Source of the DNA: Phycisphaerae bacterium
GTDB lineage: Bacteria > Planctomycetota > Phycisphaerae > Tepidisphaerales > Tepidisphaeraceae
Reading direction: 5' to 3'
Length of the DNA: 42,630 bases
NCBI GenBank assembly: GCA_030448225.1
Contig: JAUJNJ010000051.1
Coordinates: 1 to 42,630, forward strand
The position numbers and the translations under genes are program-made. Positions 28,930-37,431 of this stretch are shown here, piece after piece. The notes below the pieces were generated by a model, which had not been told where the DNA came from, did not search any database, and saw nothing but the letters and a program-made list of their open reading frames with translations. Position 1 is the stretch's first letter. Every line of letters begins with the position of its first letter.

Positions 28930-29397
28930 CTAGGCGCCCTTGCCCAGCGACGACTCGTCGAGCATCTTCTGGCACAGAAAGATCGTCTCGAGCACCTGGC
29001 ACTGCTTGATCGTCTCGAGCACCGGGTCCATCTCGCGGCGCTTGCGCTCGGCGGCGATGATCGAGAACATCTCCCAGACGTCCGACAAACTTTCGAAGTA
29101 CTCGCGCCGCTCGCCGCGCTTGTGCAGGCGGCGGATGATGCCCCAGTCGCACAATGCGCGGAGGCTCATGCTGGCGTTGCCGCGGCTGATGTTGAGCCGT
29201 TCCATCACGTCGTCGGTGCAGAGCGGCAGGCCGCAGATGTAGAGCAGCGCGTGGATCTCGGCCATCGTGCGGTTGATGCCCCACGTCTGGCCCATCTCGC
29301 CCCACCGGCGGATGAACAGATCCTGGGCGACGCGAAGCTGCTGCGGCGGAGCTAACGCGGGGACGACGGCCGGGGAAGAAAGCTGTGCGAGCGACAC
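28930..29397 (-). CDS. GbsR/MarR family transcriptional regulator (likely truncated by amber codon)
   Basis: 155 residues up to TAG 28930-28932. The winged-helix signature of the GbsR group is clear: RWGEMGQTWGINRTMAEIHA (about 31-50), LLYICGLPLCTDDVMERLNI, SRGNASMSLRALCDWGIIRR (recognition helix), and HKRGERREYFES (wing). A helical segment (IIAAERKRREMDPVLETIKQ) follows. GbsR regulators control choline or osmoprotectant genes in Bacillus; in planctomycetes their targets are unknown. GTG 29397 has GGAGG at seven bases. A strong promoter with two palindromes precedes it, suggesting autoregulation. The nearest possible partner is the divergently positioned sulfatase, which is oriented the same way upstream, so no target can be named. 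Confidence 0.82.
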   Translation of the reverse strand: MSLAQLSSPAVVPALAPPQQLRVAQDLFIRRWGEMGQTWGINRTMAEIHALLYICGLPLCTDDVMERLNISRGNASMSLRALCDWGIIRRLHKRGERREYFESLSDVWEMFSIIAAERKRREMDPVLETIKQCQVLETIFLCQKMLDESSLGKGA

Positions 29398-29412
29398 GGG
29401 TGAGCCTCCTTG

Positions 29413-29465
29413 TTTCAGTGGTTACTGAAATATAGGCGCACGACCGGACTTTGTGAATTTTCACA
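29413..29465 (-). promoter_or_regulatory. promoter with two overlapping operator-like palindromes upstream of the GbsR gene
   Basis: On the minus strand, TTCACA (29457-29452) and TATATT (29434-29429) are separated by exactly 17 bases, each matching consensus at five of six. A perfect 14-base palindrome TGTGAAAATTCACA (29465-29452) contains the -35 box. A second palindrome, TTTCAGT-aacc-ACTGAAA (29430-29413), begins inside the -10 box. Both share TGAAA/TTTCA half-sites, and more lie upstream (TTTCAGACATTTCAATT). Binding of the regulator here would block its own promoter. Sequence and spacing are seen; repression is inferred. Confidence 0.75.
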
Positions 29466-29617
29466 CTAATTGAAATGTCTGAAAGCTGGTGGGCGGAAAT
29501 GTGGCTGAAATCGAGCGGGAACCGCCGATTCTAGGCACCCAAGCCCCGCAAAAGTCGATCAATTTCTCGACCGACTATTGCTGGCACATCTCCGGCTTTC
29601 GATCGTGAGCGGTGCGC

Positions 29618-31153
29618 TCAATGTCCGGCGACGGACGCCGGGCGTGCGTTGCGCCAGCCGGCTTCCAGCATCGCCGACAGTTCCCGCACGCGCTCGGCAT
29701 GGGCGGGGTCGGCCGCGAGGTTCTTCGTTTCCTTCGGGTCGGTCTGGTGGTCGTACAGTTCAGCCGCCAGCGACGGCTTCCCGGGCACGCGCCACTCGAC
29801 GAAGCGGTACCGGTCCGTGCGCAGCGAGTAGCCCATCGCGGCCCCCTGCCCGCGGACCTTGCGCGGGTACTGGCTGAACGCCGCCCGCTTCCACGGCCGC
29901 CGCGGGTCTTCCAGCAGGGGCGTGAGGCTGATGCCCTCGAGGCCCGACGGGAGCGGCAGGCCGCACAACTCGGCGAGCGTCGGGTAGACGTCCACGAACT
30001 CCACCAGCGCGTCGCTCGACTTGCCCGCCGCTCCCTTCGCGAGGTCGCCCGCGGGCACGACGATGAGCGGCACGCGGGTCGCGTCCTCGAAGTTCGTGTG
30101 CTTCGTCCACAGCCCGTGCTCGCCGAGCGAGTAGCCGTGGTCGCCCCAGAAGACGATCACCGTGTTCTTCGCCAGCCCGGCCGCGTCGAGCGCGTCGAGA
30201 AGCCGGCCGACCTGGGCGTCGGTGTAGCTGACGCACGCGAGGTAGCCGTGGATCATCCGCCGGGCCTGCTCGTCGGGGATCGGGCCCTTCCGCGGGATCG
30301 TCGCGTACGCGCGCAGCTCGCCCGAGCCGTTGCCCGCGAACGCGGGGGCGCCCGCGGGCAGATCTCGGTGCGCCGCCAGTTCGATCTGTTCCGGGCGGTA
30401 CAGGTCCCAGTACTTCTTCGGCGCGACGAACGGCAGGTGCGGCTTGAGGAAGCCGACGGCGAGAAAGAACGGCCGGTCCGAGCCGGCCTTGTGCGCGCGA
30501 AGGTGGGCGATCGCGCGGTCGGCGATGTGGCCGTCGGGCAGCGCGTCGTCCGCGACGTCGCGCGACTCGAACGGCAGCCCCCGCGCCCGGCCCGGGTCCC
30601 TGCCCGCCGCCTTGTACTCCTCCTGCTGTCGGGCCAGCACCGCGCTAGCCTCGACACTGAACTGGCTCCCGGTCGGCATCCACGACGGCTCGCTCCACGA
30701 CGGCGCGTCGTCGAGCCCGGGGTGGTAGATCTTGCCGAAGCTCCGCGTGTGGTAGCCGTTGGCCTTGAAGTGCTGCGGCAGCGTGACGACGTCGGGCAGG
30801 TGGGCGCGGAAGTGGGTCTGGAGGTCGTACACCTTCGTCGTGTCCGGCCGCCGGCCCGTCAGCAGCGAGACGCGCGACGGGCTGCACACCGCCTGCTGGC
30901 AGTACGCGCGGCGGAACACCACGCCGCGGGCGGCGAGGCGGTCGATGTTCGGCGACTTCACCAGTGGGTCGCCGTAGCACCCGAGCTGCGGCCGCAGGTC
31001 GTCGACCGCGATGAACAGCACGTTCGGCCGCGACGCGGCCGCCCCCGCCGCCGGCGCGTTCGCCGGAACGGCGTCGGCGGCCGAGGCCGTCGAGCAAAGG
31101 CCGAACGCGATCGAAACGATGCAGACGAGCGCCCGAGACATTGTTGCGTGCAT
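29618..31153 (-). CDS. sulfatase, iduronate-2-sulfatase type
   Basis: 511 residues. Type I sulfatases hydrolyse sulfate esters of glycans and need a formylglycine residue. The signal peptide is MSRALVCIVSIAFGLCSTAS-like. The N-terminal metal site RPNVLFIAVDDLRPQLGCYG (DD) follows, and the formylglycine motif CSPSR lies in AVCSPSRVSLLTG at about residue 92, of the Cys-type requiring FGE. Further conserved blocks are HTRSFGKIYHPG, PFFLAVGFLKPHLPF, VIVFWGDHGYSLGEHGLWTKHTNFE and LYDHQTDPKETKNLA. HGYSLGEHGLWTKHTNFE is characteristic of the iduronate-sulfatase branch, abundant in planctomycetes that degrade sulfated polysaccharides. ATG 31153 or 31141 could start it; no good ribosome-binding site. 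The product should be periplasmic. No frameshifts. Confidence 0.92.
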   Translation of the reverse strand: MHATMSRALVCIVSIAFGLCSTASAADAVPANAPAAGAAASRPNVLFIAVDDLRPQLGCYGDPLVKSPNIDRLAARGVVFRRAYCQQAVCSPSRVSLLTGRRPDTTKVYDLQTHFRAHLPDVVTLPQHFKANGYHTRSFGKIYHPGLDDAPSWSEPSWMPTGSQFSVEASAVLARQQEEYKAAGRDPGRARGLPFESRDVADDALPDGHIADRAIAHLRAHKAGSDRPFFLAVGFLKPHLPFVAPKKYWDLYRPEQIELAAHRDLPAGAPAFAGNGSGELRAYATIPRKGPIPDEQARRMIHGYLACVSYTDAQVGRLLDALDAAGLAKNTVIVFWGDHGYSLGEHGLWTKHTNFEDATRVPLIVVPAGDLAKGAAGKSSDALVEFVDVYPTLAELCGLPLPSGLEGISLTPLLEDPRRPWKRAAFSQYPRKVRGQGAAMGYSLRTDRYRFVEWRVPGKPSLAAELYDHQTDPKETKNLAADPAHAERVRELSAMLEAGWRNARPASVAGH

Positions 31154-31526
31154 GACTCGTTACCCGGAGGAGGACGTGAGCGACGGCCCGACCGGGCGCG
31201 CCGCGTGCGCTAGCTGTACCCGCCGGCCGGGCGGGCGTCAAAGGCAAACGCGTGGTTCACGCCGAACCCCCGCCTCCACGGTCGTACCGGCGGCCCCGAC
31301 GCGACAGCCCGTTCGGAGTTTCCGTGGCCGCGACCGGAGTTCCGCTGCCCGCCCGACGCGCAGACGTGATCGTGCCGAGCACGAGGGCGGGATCCATCGG
31401 CAGGTTGGGCAAGAACGGAGCGGCGATCGCGTGGGGGGCGGACCATGAAAGCGGCGGCGGCCTGGGAGAATCCCGGGCCGCCGCCGTGTTGTCTTCACAA
31501 TGATGTCGCGACGCCGCCGCCGCCGC
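31154..31526. other. intergenic region with terminator-like hairpin
   Basis: 373 bases between two leftward genes. Apart from the hairpin near 31452-31486 I see no gene or repeat. Promoter elements for the sulfatase should lie in it, but I cannot identify a convincing pair. Confidence 0.35.
31452..31486 (-). terminator. long GC-rich hairpin, probable terminator for the UXS/GT2 genes
   Basis: CGGCGGCGGCC (31452-31462) pairs exactly with GGCCGCCGCCG (31476-31486). The interior TGGGA/TCCCG adds five more pairs, one of them G-T, around a GAA loop. It lies 40 bases beyond the stop of the leftward UXS-like gene. On that strand it is followed by CTTTCAT, a weak T-tail. Confidence 0.6.
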
Positions 31527-32468
31527 TCAGGCGCTGTGGCGGAGTTCCTCGCGGTAGTACTCGACCATCCGCGCCAGGCCTTCCTTGCGCGGGACGACCG
31601 GCGACCAGCCGAGGATCTGCCGGGCCCGGGTGATGTCGGGGCAGCGGACCCGCGGGTCGTCCGGCGGCATCGGCTGGTGCACGACCTTGCTGCGTGCCGG
31701 GGACCAGGTCGATCACTTCCTTGGCGATCTGCAGGATCGTCATCTCCTCGGGGTTGCCGAGGTTGATCGGCTCGATGAAGTCGCTCTCCATCGTCATGTT
31801 GATCCCGCGGACGAGGTCCGACACGTAGCACAGGCTCCGCGTCTGCTTCCCCTCGCCGAAGACGGTGATCGGCTCGTTGTTCAGCCGCCTGGCGGATGAA
31901 GCTGATCACGACGCGGCCGTCGTACGGGTCCATCCGCGGGCCGTAGGTGTTGAAGATGCGGACGATCCGCGTGTCGACGCCGCGCTCGCGGTGGTAGGCC
32001 ATCGTGCAGGCCTCGCTGAATCGCTTGGCTTCGTCGTACATCGACCGCAGCCCGATCGGGTTCACGTTGCCCCAGTAGTCCTCGCGCTGCGGGTGGACGG
32101 CCGGGTCGCCGTAGCCTCGCTCGTGCTGGCCATGAGGAAGCGGGCGTTCTTGCGGCTCGGCGAGTTCCAGCAGGTTCCACGTGCCCTGGCTGTTGACCTT
32201 GAGCGTCGCGACCTGGTGCTTCACGTAGCCGATCGGCGACGCGGGCGAGGCCATGTGGTAGATCCGGTCGACCTCGCCCGGCACGTCGGTCAGCGCGATC
32301 ACGTCGTGCTCGATGAACGAGTAGTCCGGCCGCCCGCGCAGGTGGGCGATGTTCTGCGGCTTGCCGGTGATGAAGTTGTCGAGCCCGACGACCGTGTGCC
32401 CCTGCGACAGGAGCAGGTCGGTCAGGTGCGAGGCGAGAAAGCCGGGCGCCGGAGATGAGGATTCGCAT
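31527..32468 (-). CDS. UDP-glucuronate decarboxylase-like NAD-dependent epimerase/dehydratase (frameshifted)
   Basis: Extended short-chain dehydrogenase that would convert UDP-glucuronate to UDP-xylose for polysaccharide synthesis. MRILISGAG is interrupted at once by one extra C; GFLASHLTDLLLSQGHTVVG is the NAD-binding loop. DNFITGKPQNIAHL, HMASPASPIGYVKH and TLKVNSQGT follow. SMYDEAKRFSEA gives the Tyr-x-x-x-Lys pair. RIFNTYGPRMDPYDGRVVIS is close to the UXS signature, which separates it from GalE and RfbB. After two more breaks near 31700 and 32130, the C-terminus reads RCPDITRARQILGWSP and LARMVEYYREELRHSA, with stop at 31527. Length about 313 codons, as usual. It forms a pair with the GT2 gene upstream. 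Confidence 0.85.
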
Positions 32469-32480
32469 GCGTGTGGTCGT

Positions 32481-32585
32481 GGGTCAAGGGTCAAGGGTCA
32501 AGGGTCAAGGGTCAACTGCCGAGAATCACACCGGGGCACTGAAGTCGTGTCCCTTCCTGACTCTTGACTCTTGACTCCTTGACCC
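32481..32585. repeat. GGGTCAA heptad repeat with inverted partner (element C)
   Basis: Five exact tandem copies of GGGTCAA (32481-32515), then a 40-base spacer, then TGACTCTTGACTCTTGACTC and CTTGACCC (32558-32585). The right arm's reverse complement is GGGTCAAGGAGTCAAGAGTC. The arms can therefore fold on each other with GGGTCAA or GAGTCAA units. It sits between two co-directional genes of one likely operon. Confidence 0.85.
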
Positions 32586-32612
32586 GCAACGCCGGGCTCC
32601 CGCCCCGCTCTC

Positions 32613-33420
32613 CTAATCGGTAAACCTGAACCGGACGATCGCGAGGATGGCCTTGATGCCGTCCCTCCACGTGATCTTCTTCCCCTCTTCGTAGCTCCGC
32701 CCGTAGTAGGCGACGCCGACCTCGAAGATGCGGAGGCGGGGTCGGACCTTGGCGACCTTGGCCGTGATCTCGGGCTCGAACCCGAACCGGTTGCACTTGA
32801 TATCGATCCGATCCAGAACCGACTTGCGGAAGACCTTGTAACAGACCTCCATGTCCGTCAGGTTCAGGTCCGTAAACATGTTGCTGAGCAGCGTGAGGAA
32901 CTTGTTCCCCATCGTGTGCCAGAAGTAGAGCACCCGGTGCGGCTCGCCGATGAACCGACTGCCATATACGACATCGGCCCGGTCTTCGAGGATGGGCGAA
33001 ATCAGTTTGACGTAGTCGGCTGGGTCGTACTCCAGGTCCGCGTCCTGCACGAGCACGAGGTCGCCGCCGGCGAGCTTGAACCCGTCGCGCAGGGCCGCCC
33101 CCCTTCCTCGTTGACGGGCTTGTGAAGGATCTTGAACTCCACGCCGGGGAACGACTTGGGCAGCGCGTCGAGGATCCCGGCGGTGCCGTCGGTCGAGCAG
33201 TCGTTGACGCACACCACCTCCCGCACCACCCCCGCCGGCAGCGCGGCCACGACCATCCCGACGATCTTCGCGATCGTCCCCGCCTCGTTGTACGCCGGGA
33301 TCACGACCGATAACTTCGTGAGGGTGGCGACCGCGGTGGGCGCGTCGGCCGCCCCCTGCTGCCGGGCGTCGGTGGCAAGGGCTGGGGGGCGACGGGATCG
33401 GCTCCGGGGGCGACGCTCAT
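32613..33420 (-). CDS. glycosyltransferase family 2, dolichyl-phosphate-mannose-synthase-like (frameshifted)
   Basis: GT2 enzymes transfer a sugar from an NDP-sugar. [20 protein letters not shown] is the GT-A nucleotide-binding start, [15 protein letters not shown] and [13 protein letters not shown] follow, [20 protein letters not shown] leads into the metal-binding QDADLEYDP, then [15 protein letters not shown]. The C-terminus ([40 protein letters not shown]) is typical of short polyprenyl-phosphate transferases without a membrane domain. Two breaks are seen, near 33105 and near 33370. ATG 33420 ([14 protein letters not shown]) is the probable start. The UXS-like gene downstream supports a role in exopolysaccharide or O-antigen synthesis. 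Confidence 0.85.
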
Positions 33421-33511
33421 GGGGATTCGCATAACCCCGGCTCGCAATCCAGGGGGACGAGGCGGGGTCTCTTCTATCGCTTCATCGTGACCCGAACAGC
33501 GTCCTCGAACG

Positions 33512-33533
33512 CCGTGGGAGCATGCTCCCACGG
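33512..33533. repeat. perfect 22-base palindrome
   Basis: The sequence CCGTGGGAGCA followed by its exact complement TGCTCCCACGG lies in the gap between the GT2 start and the ABC ATPase stop. It has no T-run. It may be a REP-like element, an operator, or a 3'-end hairpin of the ATPase transcript, whose stop is 180 bases away. The rest of 33421-33712 has no gene. Confidence 0.7.
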
Positions 33534-33712
33534 TTCCCCGAGCGGGCGCGCCATACGATCTCTCGCGGCGCCGTCGATGTTCTATCGACCGCCACGGCAA
33601 CGCCCTGCACCCCCGCCCTCGGTACGGCCGGAGCGGAGATAAGGGCATTCCCGACGCCACAGCGTAGTGATCCCCCGCCGATTCTCAATGCGAGGCGGCC
33701 GGGGCGCAGCGT

Positions 33713-34508
33713 TTATGCCAGTGGGGCGTCGCTGGGGGTCGCGAGCAGGCGGTCGTCGATGACCGCCCCGTCCTCCATCGTGATGATCCGCCGGGCCCGG
33801 TGGGCCAAAGCGTTGTCGTGCGTGACCATCACGATCGCCTGCCCGTTGTCGGAGAGTTCGCGGAAGATCTCGGCGACGAGTTCGCTGTTGCGGCGGTCGA
33901 GGTTGCCGGTGGGCTCGTCGGCCAGCAGGACGGCGGGCTCGTTCGCCAGCGCGCGCGATCGCGACGCGCTGCTGCTCGCCGCCGCTGAGGCGGTTGGCCG
34001 GCCGCGTCGTCTTCTCGGCCAGCCCCAGCTTCCCCAGGAGCATCGCCGCCCGGTCCATCGCGTCGCGCGCTTCAGCCGGCCGAGCTTGAACATCGGCAGC
34101 GCGACGTTCTCCTGCGCGGTGAACTCCTTCAGCAGGTAGTGGAACTGAAAGACGAACCCGACCCGCCCGTTGCAGGGCGGCCAGTTCCGTGTCGCCGAGC
34201 GGCCGTGGTGTCGTGCCCGGCGATGAAGATCCGGCTCGGCGGGTCGAACGCCCGGCCGGCCGTGTCGGCCGCGTTGGGCCGGTCGAGCCCGCCGAGCAGG
34301 TAGAGGAGCGTGCTCTTGCCCGACCCGCTGGCGCCCACGATCGACACGTACTCGTCGCCGCCGATCGAAAGGTCGACGCCCTTGAGGATGTGGCTCGGGT
34401 TCTCCGCGCTTGCCGAGGATGCGCTTGCACGTTCTGCGCGCGGAGGATCGGCACGGCCGCCGGCCCGGAGGCGCGCGGGAGGACGTCAGTCGGGAGTGCC
34501 CCGATCAC
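33713..34508 (-). CDS. ABC transporter ATP-binding protein, LolD/MacB type (frameshifted)
   Basis: The ATPase of a MacB/LolCDE-type exporter. Pieces in register: [38 protein letters not shown] (Walker A), [33 protein letters not shown] (Q-loop), [35 protein letters not shown] (signature and Walker B), [22 protein letters not shown] (H-loop). About seven indels fall between 33950 and 34440. The start is probably GTG 34508, whose GTGA overlaps the stop of the upstream gene, giving translational coupling. It belongs with the permease and adaptor encoded upstream on the same strand. Confidence 0.9.
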
Positions 34509-35995
34509 GCGTCCACCTGGCTCATCTGGTTGACCTCAGCGACCTTCCGGTCCCGCCACAGCACGCTCATGCCGTGCTCGTCGTCCCACGTGCACGAGAA
34601 GTTCAGCACGACCGCCGCCGACTTCTTCTTACGGCCGGGCACGACGCCGACGGACTGGAGCGTCATCAGTTCCCGCAGATCCTCCGGCGACTTTGCCCGC
34701 GGCTCGTCGTCGTCGTCGCCGTCGTCAAAGTCGTCGTCGCTATCGTCCGCCGCCTCTTCATCATCTTCGCTGTCTGCTTCGTCTTCGTCGCCGTCGACGT
34801 CTTCCTCGTCATCGGCGTCGGTGTCTGCATCATCGTCGGCTTCGTCGGCTTCCGCGTCCTCCGCGTAATACTTTCGGTAGTAGTCAAAGACCGCGGCTGT
34901 CACGTCCGCCACGACCTTCCGCTCGTCGGCCATGAACGCGCGGAAGACGTCGGCCTGCGCCTCCGACGGCTCGGTGCCGTCCTTCTCCGCGTAGACCGTC
35001 AGGTCGATCTCGCCCTCGATGAAATCCCACGGCGGCGACCACGGCGGGAGTTGGTCGCCGAAGAACGCCTTCGACCGCCGCTCGTTGGCGATCTCGTAGA
35101 AGTCGCCGAACGCGTCGAAGCGGAGCGTGCCGACCCACTCGTCGCCGATGCCGGACGCCAGCCGCAGCGGGCCGAAGACGGGGTGGTCGAGGCGCTTGGC
35201 CGCTTTCTTCTTCGGCGTGTATTCGAGCGTGACCTTCTCCGGCCCCAGTGCGAGGATTTCCCCCTCGCGAAGCAGCGCGCCGAACGCGCCGGCTCGCTCC
35301 CAGATGCCGTCGAACAGGACGCCGACCTCGCCGCCCGGGTAGACGCGGAACCGCATCGGCCGCACGACCTTCGCCAGCGCCTTGGTCGTTTTAACGTCCG
35401 GCAGGTGCCGGGCCGGTGAGTCGTCATACGCCTTCCACCACTTCAGCCGCACCGGCCGCTGGCGGCGGTAGACCTCGAGCGCGCGGGCCATCACCTTGCC
35501 GGCGATCGCGTCGATATCGGCGAGGAGTGCCGTCCACGCTTCGCGCTGCTCGTCCGTCGGCGGCTTCTTCTTGGCCGGCGGGACGACCGACAGGAGGAAC
35601 TTACCCTCGGCCAGCACCTTGTCCTCGTCGATCGCGGGATCGTCCACGGCCTCGGCCTGCTCGCGCAAATTGCTGAACGCCCGCTCGAACAGCGCCCGCT
35701 CCTCGGCCGGCATCTTTTCGAGTTCGCCCCGCACCTCGGTCGTCTGCGTCAGCAGGTCGAAGAACCCCGTCGAGGAGGAGATCGCCTTCCGCAGCGCATC
35801 CTCCTCCCCGTCGCCGCCGTTCTCGTCCTCACTGGCCGCGTCTTCCTCGTCGTCGTCGGACGCGATCGGCGGCAGGTCGCTGCCGAACGACGCGAAATGA
35901 TCGATCGCCACGCCCGCCGCCCACGCGCCGTCGAGCGCGTCCCAGACGAGCGTGCCGAACGCCGGGTCGTCGACCGTGATCGCCGCCTTGGCCAT
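34505..35995 (-). CDS. acidic protein with duplicated DUF6985-like module, inside an ABC exporter operon
   Basis: 496 residues, no frameshift. ATG 35995 has GGGGAGG upstream. Two copies of a module are visible. Copy 1 (about 9-250) runs DPAFGTLVWDALDGAWAAGV ... KWWKAYDDSPARHLPDV ... FRVYPGGEVGVLFDGIWERA ... LLREGEILAL. Copy 2 (about 269-490) runs DHPVFGPLRLASGIGDEWVG ... VGVVPGRKKKSAAVVLNFSC ... TWDDEHGMSVLWRDRKVAEV. The closing strand pair with Trp/His-Gly resembles DUF6985/DUF2262-type domains, some found as predicted immunity or cargo proteins; this naming is from memory and tentative. Residues 379-431 are almost all Asp/Glu. No signal or membrane segment. It overlaps the ATPase start by GTGA and follows the permease by 19 bases, so it is co-expressed with the exporter. 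Function unknown. Confidence 0.7.
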   Translation of the reverse strand: MAKAAITVDDPAFGTLVWDALDGAWAAGVAIDHFASFGSDLPPIASDDDEEDAASEDENGGDGEEDALRKAISSSTGFFDLLTQTTEVRGELEKMPAEERALFERAFSNLREQAEAVDDPAIDEDKVLAEGKFLLSVVPPAKKKPPTDEQREAWTALLADIDAIAGKVMARALEVYRRQRPVRLKWWKAYDDSPARHLPDVKTTKALAKVVRPMRFRVYPGGEVGVLFDGIWERAGAFGALLREGEILALGPEKVTLEYTPKKKAAKRLDHPVFGPLRLASGIGDEWVGTLRFDAFGDFYEIANERRSKAFFGDQLPPWSPPWDFIEGEIDLTVYAEKDGTEPSEAQADVFRAFMADERKVVADVTAAVFDYYRKYYAEDAEADEADDDADTDADDEEDVDGDEDEADSEDDEEAADDSDDDFDDGDDDDEPRAKSPEDLRELMTLQSVGVVPGRKKKSAAVVLNFSCTWDDEHGMSVLWRDRKVAEVNQMSQVDA

Positions 35996-36014
35996 CGGTT
36001 TGCCTCCCCCATTC

Positions 36015-37260
36015 TCAGTGCGCGCCGCGGATGACGTCCACCGGATCATACTTCGCCGCCCGGCGGGCCGGGTAGACCGCGGCGATCAGCACGACGAACA
36101 TCGCGCTGATGAAGGCGGTGTAGTACTGGCTGGCGTGCTCGCTCATCAGCAGGCCCTCGGTCTTGACGAGGCCCTCCATCGGGATCGGCACCTTCCGCAG
36201 TCCCTCGATCATCAGCTTGCCGGCGACCAGCCCGATCGTCGACCCGATCAGGCCGATCACGAGGCCCTGGAACAGGTAGATGACCGTGATGTCCTCGCGC
36301 GACAGGCCGAAGCTCTTGAGGATCGCGATGTCGTTGACGCGCTCGAGCACCGCCATGATCAGGATGTTCAGCACGCCGAACGCCGCCACCACGAGCAGCG
36401 CGGCGGTGATGATGTAGGTGATGACCTTCTGGATGCGGAAGATCTTCAGGAAGTTCGCGCTCGCCTCCTGCCAGCTCTCGGTGCGGTAGCCGGCGATCCC
36501 TTCGATCTGGTTCGCCAGCGGCTCGGCCTTCTGGTAGTCGTCGGTGCGGATCACGATCTCGTTGATCACGTTCTTCTTGTCCAGCAGCGTCTGCGCGCTG
36601 TTGAGCAGCATGTACCCGCGGCTGTAGTCGACCGGCGTGACGCCGGTCTCGAAGATGCCGACGACGCGCGAGAACGTGCGCCCGCCGGTGGAACTGGAGA
36701 GGCTGATCGTGTCGTCGAGCTCCGCCCCGAGCACGTCAGACAGCCCGCGGCCGAGGATCACGCCGTCGGCGACCGTGCGCAGGCGGCCGAAGTCACCGGC
36801 GATCACGTTCTCGCCGATCGTCGTCACCTCGAGCTGCCGGTCCGGCTCGACACCGAGGATCACGATGTTGACGGTCTTCGTGCCGTAAGTCGCGATCGCG
36901 TTGCCGTTCACGACCGGGGCGGCCCCCACCACGCCCGGCAGGCGGTCGAGCGTCGCGAGCAGGCCGGCGGCGTTCTGGATCTTCTTGACCGTCTCCCGCG
37001 GCTTCACGCCCTCGACCACGAGCAGCGTTGGGGTCGGTGTACGCCTTCTCCAGGATGCGTCTTGGTCTCCGCGCGGCTCGTCCTTGATCGTGATGTGCCC
37101 GGACGACTCGACCGTCTCCTCGATGAACTTGTCGGTCAGCCCCTCCATCATCGCCGTCATCACCAGGAACATCGTGACCGAGATCGTCACGCCGGCGATG
37201 CACACGAGCGACTGGCAGCTTGTGCGAGAGGAAGTAGCGGATGGCGATGAACCAGTTCAT
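36015..37260 (-). CDS. ABC transporter permease, MacB/LolC-E type (frameshifted at both ends of the N-terminal third)
   Basis: MNWFIAIRYFLSHK is the usual start of LolC/E permeases; after one break the first membrane helix VCIAGVTISVTMFLVMTAMM and EGLTDKFIEETVESSGHITI follow. Between about 37030 and 37075 two compensating indels scramble a short stretch (expected AETKTRILEKAYTDPNALLV). The periplasmic MacB-PCD domain is intact (AAPVVNGNAIATYGTKTVNI, GRGLSDVLGAELDDTISL, RVVGIFETGVTPVDYSRGYM). Three C-terminal helices follow (VITYIITAALLVVAAFGVLN; LFQGLVIGLIGSTIGLVAGK; AFISAMFVVLIAAVYPARRA), closing with the FtsX-domain PARRAAKYDPVDVIRG. It partners the ATPase at 33713 to move substrates across or out of the inner membrane. 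Confidence 0.9.
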
Positions 37261-37265
37261 TGGGT

Positions 37266-37430
37266 GGGGAAGCGACGAAGGGACGAAGCGACGGAGCGAC
37301 GCAGGGGAAGAGGAGGGCACGAAGGCACGGGGGCACGTAGGCACGAAGTTGGAGATGGAACGCGTCTGCGATGCTGGCGTCTCCGTCCTTCCCTGCGTCG
37401 CTTCGTCGCTCCGTCGCTCCGTCGCTTCCC
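37266..37430. repeat. octamer-based inverted repeat (element D)
   Basis: The left arm is tandem GAAGCGAC-type octamers (GAAGCGAC GAAGGGAC GAAGCGAC GGAGCGAC). The right arm at about 37387-37430 is the complement (CCCTGCGTCGCTTCGTCGCT and on). Between them lies a second octamer array, GGCACGAA GGCACGGG GGCACGTA GGCACGAA (37317-37348). It fills the gap between adaptor and permease genes of the same operon. Confidence 0.85.
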
Positions 37431-37431
37431 A

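Noticed and set aside
32481..32585. CRISPR array
   Set aside because: Heptads are contiguous without spacers of constant length, one side is inverted, and no cas gene is near.
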